64,000 nucleotides of DNA from Marmoricola sp. OAE513 (GTDB lineage Bacteria > Actinomycetota > Actinomycetes > Propionibacteriales > Nocardioidaceae). The notes beneath the pieces are model-generated. The model did no database searches. It saw only the letters and a list, made by a program, of their open reading frames with translations, and had not been told where the DNA came from. This document shows positions 60,588 through 64,000 of the stretch, in pieces (positions within the stretch are counted from its first letter, which is position 1; each line of letters starts with the position of its first letter). The translations under genes were made by a program, and so were the position numbers. The stretch is taken from positions 1,612,001-1,676,000 of the forward strand of contig NZ_JBEPOC010000001.1 of the NCBI RefSeq assembly GCF_040546585.1. The letters run 5' to 3'.

Positions 60588-63002
60588 CTAGGCAGCGCCG
60601 CGGTCACGCAAGCGGCCGCGAAGGTAGCTGCCCGTCGCACTGTCCCGCGATCGGGCGACGTCGGCCGGCGTTCCCTCGGCGACGATCCGGCCACCGTCGT
60701 CTCCTCCCGAGGGACCGAGGTCGATGACCCAGTCAGCCGTGGCGATGGTGTCGAGGTCGTGCTCGACCACGACGACGGTGCTCCCGGCATCGACCAGCCG
60801 GTGCAGCTGGCGGACCAGGAGCGCGACGTCCGCGGGGTGGAGCCCGGTCGTCGGCTCGTCGAGCAGGTACAAAGTGTGCCCGCGCCTGGCTCGTTGCAGC
60901 TCGGTGGCCAGCTTGATGCGCTGGGCCTCCCCGCCGCTCAGCTCGGTGGCCGGCTGGCCCAGCCGGAGATACCCCAGCCCTACCTCACGCAGGGTCTGCA
61001 GACTCCGGGCGGCGGAGGGGAGGTCGGCGAGGAACTCGGCTGCCTCGTCGACGGTGAGACCGAGAACCTCGGCGATGTTCTTGCCCTCGTAGGTGACGGC
61101 GAGCGTGCTCGCCTCGTAGCGGGAGCCTGCACACGTCGGGCAGGCGGAGTAGGTCCCCGGCAGGAACAACAGCTCGACCGCGACGAACCCCTCCCCCTGA
61201 CAGGTCTCGCACCGTCCGTCCGGGAGGTTGAAGGAGAACCGCCCGGCGTCGTACCGGCGACGGCGAGCAGCGGGCGTCGCGGCGAAGGCCTTCCGGACCG
61301 CGTCGAACAAGCCCGTGTACGTCGCCAGGTTCGACCGCGGCGTCCTCCCGATCGGCTTCTGGTCGACGACGACCAAGCGGTCGAAGGATCCGTCCGGCTC
61401 GGCCTCGGTCAGCTCAGCGAGCAACGACGACTTGCCCGACCCCGAGACACCGGTGACGGCGGTCAGCACGCCGAGGGGCACCGCCACGCTGAGGTCGACC
61501 AGGTTGTTGCGGGAGACATCCTCCAACCGGAACCAGTCCGCGGGCTCTCGTCGGGCACTTCCACCGCGCTCGACCCGGCCGAACAGGTGAGCACCGGTGG
61601 CCGAGCCCTGCACTGCTTCGAGCCCGGGCACCGGACCGGAGTACAGCACCCGGCCACCCGCCTGCCCCGCGCCCGGGCCGACATCCACCACCCAGTCCGC
61701 CCGGCGTACGACGTCGAGGTCGTGCTCGACCACGAACAAGGAGTTCCCGCCTTCCTTCAGCCGATCCAGGACCCGCAGCAGCGGTTCGGCGTCGGCGGGG
61801 TGCAGCCCTGCTGACGGCTCGTCGAGCACGTAGACGACACCGAAGAGACCGGACCGGAGCTGGGTCGCGATCCGCAGCCGTTGCATCTCGCCCGGCGACA
61901 ACGTGGTCGAGCTGCGTCCCAGGCTCAGGTAACCCAGCCCCAGCTCCAGCAGCACCGCGATGCGCGCGACGAGATCGGCGCAGATCCGGACGGCCACCTC
62001 GCTGTCCTCCCCGGAGCCCGCCGTCGGGACCGCTGCAGACGGGTGGTCCAGGGTGGCCACCGGGCGGAGCAGGTCGACGACCTGACCCAGCGGCATCGCG
62101 TTGACCTCGGCGATGCTGCGCCCAGCGAAGCGGACGGCGAGCGCTTCCGGTTTCACCCCGCTCCCCCCGCAGGACGGGCACGGCAGGCTGCGGGTGAACC
62201 GGAGGGCACGCTCGCGCATCCGCTCGCTGGTTGATTCGGCCAGCGTGTGCAGGACGTGCTTGCGCGCGCTCCAGAACTTGCCGTAGTAGCCGTGGTCGAC
62301 GCGGTCCCGTTCGGGCTGGACGAGGACCGAAGGTTGTTCATCGGTGAAGAGCAGCCAGTCGCGGTCCTTCTTGCGCAGCTTGGCGAAGGGTCGGTCGACG
62401 TCGATCCCCAGTCCCGCGACGATGCTGCGCAGGTTCGCCCCCTGCCACGCGCCGGGCCAGGCGGCGATCGCACCTTCCCGGATGCTCAGGGAGTCGTCGG
62501 GGACGAGCAGGTACTCGACGACGTCGTGGATCGTGCCGAGACCGTGACACGTCGGGCAGGCACCCGCAGGCGTGTTCGGCGAGAAGTCCTCCGCCTCCAG
62601 CCTCGGCGCTCCCCGGGGGTAGGTCCCGGCCCGCGAGTAGAGCATCCGCAGCAGGTTGGACAACGTGGTGATCGTGCCCACCGAGGATCGGCTGGTCGGC
62701 GCTCCTCGCCGCTGCTGCAGCGCGACAGCAGGGGGAAGGCCGGTGATCTCCTCGACGTGCGGGGCGCCGACCTGTTGGAGCAAGCGCCGCGCGTACGGCG
62801 CGACCGACTCGAAGTAGCGACGCTGCGCCTCGGCGTACAACGTCCCGAAGGCCAACGACGACTTGCCCGAACCGGAGACGCCGGTGAAGACCACCAGAGC
62901 GCCTCGAGGGACGTCCACATCCACGTTGCGCAGGTTGTTCTCGCTCGCCCCGCGGACCCGGACGAATCCCGCGAGCTGGTCATCCTGCGACGTCGGCTGC
63001 AC
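60588..63002 (-). CDS. UvrA-like ABC ATPase (class-III / drug-resistance type)
   Basis: 804 residues, shorter than UvrA (about 950). Two ATPase halves each with GVSGSGKSSL (about 37-46 and 503-512), signature LSPGEMQRLRIATQL and LSGGEAQRIKLATEL, and Walker B VLDEPSAGLHP and LLDEPTTGLHP. Zinc-binding pairs CPTCHG, CPSCGG, CETCQG and CPTCAG are kept. It is like DrrC/UvrA2 proteins that protect against DNA-binding drugs or repair independently of UvrB. GTG 63002 starts VQPTSQDD; upstream codons run into the tRNA-Arg region. No UvrB or UvrC is nearby. Confidence 0.88.
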   Translation of the reverse strand: MQPTSQDDQLAGFVRVRGASENNLRNVDVDVPRGALVVFTGVSGSGKSSLAFGTLYAEAQRRYFESVAPYARRLLQQVGAPHVEEITGLPPAVALQQRRGAPTSRSSVGTITTLSNLLRMLYSRAGTYPRGAPRLEAEDFSPNTPAGACPTCHGLGTIHDVVEYLLVPDDSLSIREGAIAAWPGAWQGANLRSIVAGLGIDVDRPFAKLRKKDRDWLLFTDEQPSVLVQPERDRVDHGYYGKFWSARKHVLHTLAESTSERMRERALRFTRSLPCPSCGGSGVKPEALAVRFAGRSIAEVNAMPLGQVVDLLRPVATLDHPSAAVPTAGSGEDSEVAVRICADLVARIAVLLELGLGYLSLGRSSTTLSPGEMQRLRIATQLRSGLFGVVYVLDEPSAGLHPADAEPLLRVLDRLKEGGNSLFVVEHDLDVVRRADWVVDVGPGAGQAGGRVLYSGPVPGLEAVQGSATGAHLFGRVERGGSARREPADWFRLEDVSRNNLVDLSVAVPLGVLTAVTGVSGSGKSSLLAELTEAEPDGSFDRLVVVDQKPIGRTPRSNLATYTGLFDAVRKAFAATPAARRRRYDAGRFSFNLPDGRCETCQGEGFVAVELLFLPGTYSACPTCAGSRYEASTLAVTYEGKNIAEVLGLTVDEAAEFLADLPSAARSLQTLREVGLGYLRLGQPATELSGGEAQRIKLATELQRARRGHTLYLLDEPTTGLHPADVALLVRQLHRLVDAGSTVVVVEHDLDTIATADWVIDLGPSGGDDGGRIVAEGTPADVARSRDSATGSYLRGRLRDRGAA

Positions 63003-63136
63003 GAGTACGCCGTACCCCGGCGGCGGGGTCCGCACGCGAGCGCCCGCGAGGTGAGGCGTGTCGGTGGTTCTCTCATGTGGTCTCGCTGCGCGGCTGTGCT
63101 CCTCGCTTCGCTCGTCGGCAGCCGCTTGTTCGCCGT

Positions 63137-63185
63137 GAATGTGAAAGACCCCCGAGGTGAAGCGTTTCGGGGGTCTTCCACATTC
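63137..63185 (-). terminator. Terminator downstream of tRNA-Arg
   Basis: Stem of 18 pairs with one mismatch: GAATGTG and AAGACCCCCGA (63137-63155) against TCGGGGGTCTT and CACATTC (63167-63185), loop of 11. It lies 11 bases past the tRNA 3' end and ends transcription before the UvrA-like gene. Confidence 0.85.
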
Positions 63186-63195
63186 AGGCTCTCTG

Positions 63196-63268
63196 CGCGG
63201 CTGTAGGGATTCGAACCCCAAACCTTCTGATCCGTAGTCAGATGCTCTATCCGTTGAGCTACAGCCGC
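63196..63268 (-). tRNA. tRNA-Arg(ACG), canonical
   Basis: 73 bases; acceptor GCGGCTG/CAGCCGC, D arm GCTC-AACGGATA-GAGC, anticodon arm TCTGA-CTACGGA-TCAGA with ACG, T arm ending TTCGAAT. All stems pair and it resembles the standard arginine tRNA of actinobacteria. Compare the atypical copy at 57411-57482. Confidence 0.95.
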
Positions 63269-63538
63269 TCGTCCCGGTGCTCCGCACGAGGACCCGCATA
63301 CTCTAGCGGAGGTCGATCCCTGTTCGAAATCGGGTGGCCGCCGTCACCTCTGCGGCAGGCCTGGGCGGGACTTGATCGATCCAATAGGTACCCACCAGAA
63401 CCCGGTCTAAATTCTTCAGATCGATCGCTGCAGCGTCGCGGGGATCGGACCATCCACTTTCAAGATCCGTCGATGCGCTCGGCGGCCGGTCCGGCCACGT
63501 CCCCGTGAGTCCTGATCGCGATCGAAAGGAACACCGGC
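63269..63538. other. Intergenic region upstream of the canonical PEPCK gene
   Basis: 270 bases, less GC-rich than the rest (for example GGTCTAAATTCTTCAGATCG at 63404-63423), as expected for the pckG promoter and a long leader. No clear -35/-10 pair or riboswitch could be named. Confidence 0.5.
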
Positions 63539-64000
63539 ATGACTGCCACCGCTCCCACCAGCACGACCGCGCCCACCACGCGCGAAGACATCCTCGCCTG
63601 GGTCTCCGAGATCGCGGAGCTCACCCAGCCCGACGCCATCCACTGGTGCACCGGCTCCGACGAGGAGTGGACCGAGCTCACCAACTTCCTGGTCGGCACC
63701 GGCACCTTCATCAAGCTCGACGAGAACAAGAAGCCGAACAGCTACTACGCGGCCTCCAACCCCACCGACGTGGCGCGTGTCGAGGACAAGACGTTCATCT
63801 GCTCGGTCGACGAGAAGGACTGCGGGCCGACCAACAACTGGATGGACCCGAACGCGATGAAGGAGATCATGCGCGGGCTGTACGCCGGCTGCATGAAGGG
63901 CCGCACGATGTACGTGATCCCGTTCGTCATGGGTCACCTCGAGGCTGAGAAGCCGATGTTCGGCATCGAGATCACCGACTCCGCCTACGTCGTCGCGAGC
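63539..64000 (+). CDS. pckG: Phosphoenolpyruvate carboxykinase (GTP), N-terminal part
   Basis: 154 residues visible before the right edge. GTP-type PEPCK makes PEP from oxaloacetate for gluconeogenesis. [13 protein letters not shown] (substrate Arg), [27 protein letters not shown] and [13 protein letters not shown] follow the standard family closely, unlike the paralogue at 35837. GAAAGGA lies nine bases before ATG 63539. The metal-binding and kinase motifs are beyond the window. Confidence 0.93.
   Translation, partial: MTATAPTSTTAPTTREDILAWVSEIAELTQPDAIHWCTGSDEEWTELTNFLVGTGTFIKLDENKKPNSYYAASNPTDVARVEDKTFICSVDEKDCGPTNNWMDPNAMKEIMRGLYAGCMKGRTMYVIPFVMGHLEAEKPMFGIEITDSAYVVAS

Noticed and set aside
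63003-63299. N-terminal extension of the UvrA-like frame to 63299
   Set aside because: It would run through the terminator and the canonical tRNA-Arg; the domain starts after GTG 63002.

Overview
The window is a dense, very GC-rich chromosomal stretch with GTG starts, 4-base ATGA/GTGA gene overlaps, WhiB, SARP, PucR and TetR regulators, GTP-type PEP carboxykinases and DUF3556/DUF3817/DUF3558-like genes. This points to an actinobacterium, most likely of the Nocardioides type (inference; no rRNA or other marker is present to fix it).

Layout. 1-7.5 kb: a leftward acyl-CoA catabolism cluster (TetR, TIGR03084-type protein, AtuA-type protein, acyl-CoA dehydrogenase, acyl-CoA carboxylase beta and alpha) that runs off the left edge. 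7.5-10.4 kb: a lipoprotein metallopeptidase and a secreted protein with a duplicated unit. 10.6-15.8 kb: a DrrAB-type ABC exporter, preceded by three 11-bp-spaced direct repeats that look like a SARP operator, with a convergent AfsR/SARP-type regulator. 15.9-19.2 kb: a cyclic-nucleotide-binding protein, a membrane adenylate cyclase and a gamma-carbonic anhydrase. 19.2-24.5 kb: a CrtI-type oxidoreductase and DUF3556 protein, with a divergent PucR regulator. 24.5-31 kb: a secreted PI-PLC-like enzyme and a 1528-residue lamin-tail/propeller/Ig-repeat protein. 31-35.8 kb: an AhpD-like and an SCO6745-like gene, TetR with a CYP125-like P450, a VapBC-type toxin-antitoxin pair and a YjbR-like gene. 35.8-43.3 kb: a divergent PEPCK paralogue, a wHTH/hydrolase regulator, AzlCD and two exported proteins. 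43.4-50.4 kb: TetR with an amidohydrolase, a broken SARP regulator, and small membrane or secreted genes with an intergenic repeat family. 50.5-55.6 kb: a GH3 glycosidase and three tandem secreted paralogues. 55.6-58.3 kb: a leftward RNA-repair cluster. 58.4-64 kb: a BASS transporter, a secreted protein, TetR, a UvrA-like ABC protein, tRNA-Arg and the start of the canonical PEPCK gene.

The most interesting locus is 55.6-58.3 kb: a 47-codon gene, a structured leader, tRNA-Pro(CGG), a WhiB-like regulator, an atypical tRNA-Arg(ACG), the RNA ligase RtcB and an HNH nuclease, all on one strand. The ordinary tRNA-Arg(ACG) lies about 6 kb away, so the one inside the cluster is redundant in anticodon but different in body. 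This looks like an RNA-repair unit carrying its own tRNAs. Other notable points are the PEPCK paralogue that lacks two normally invariant catalytic residues, a short dispersed repeat that has entered five coding regions in frame, and tandem secreted proteins whose N-terminal halves are nearly identical at DNA level while the C-terminal halves differ.
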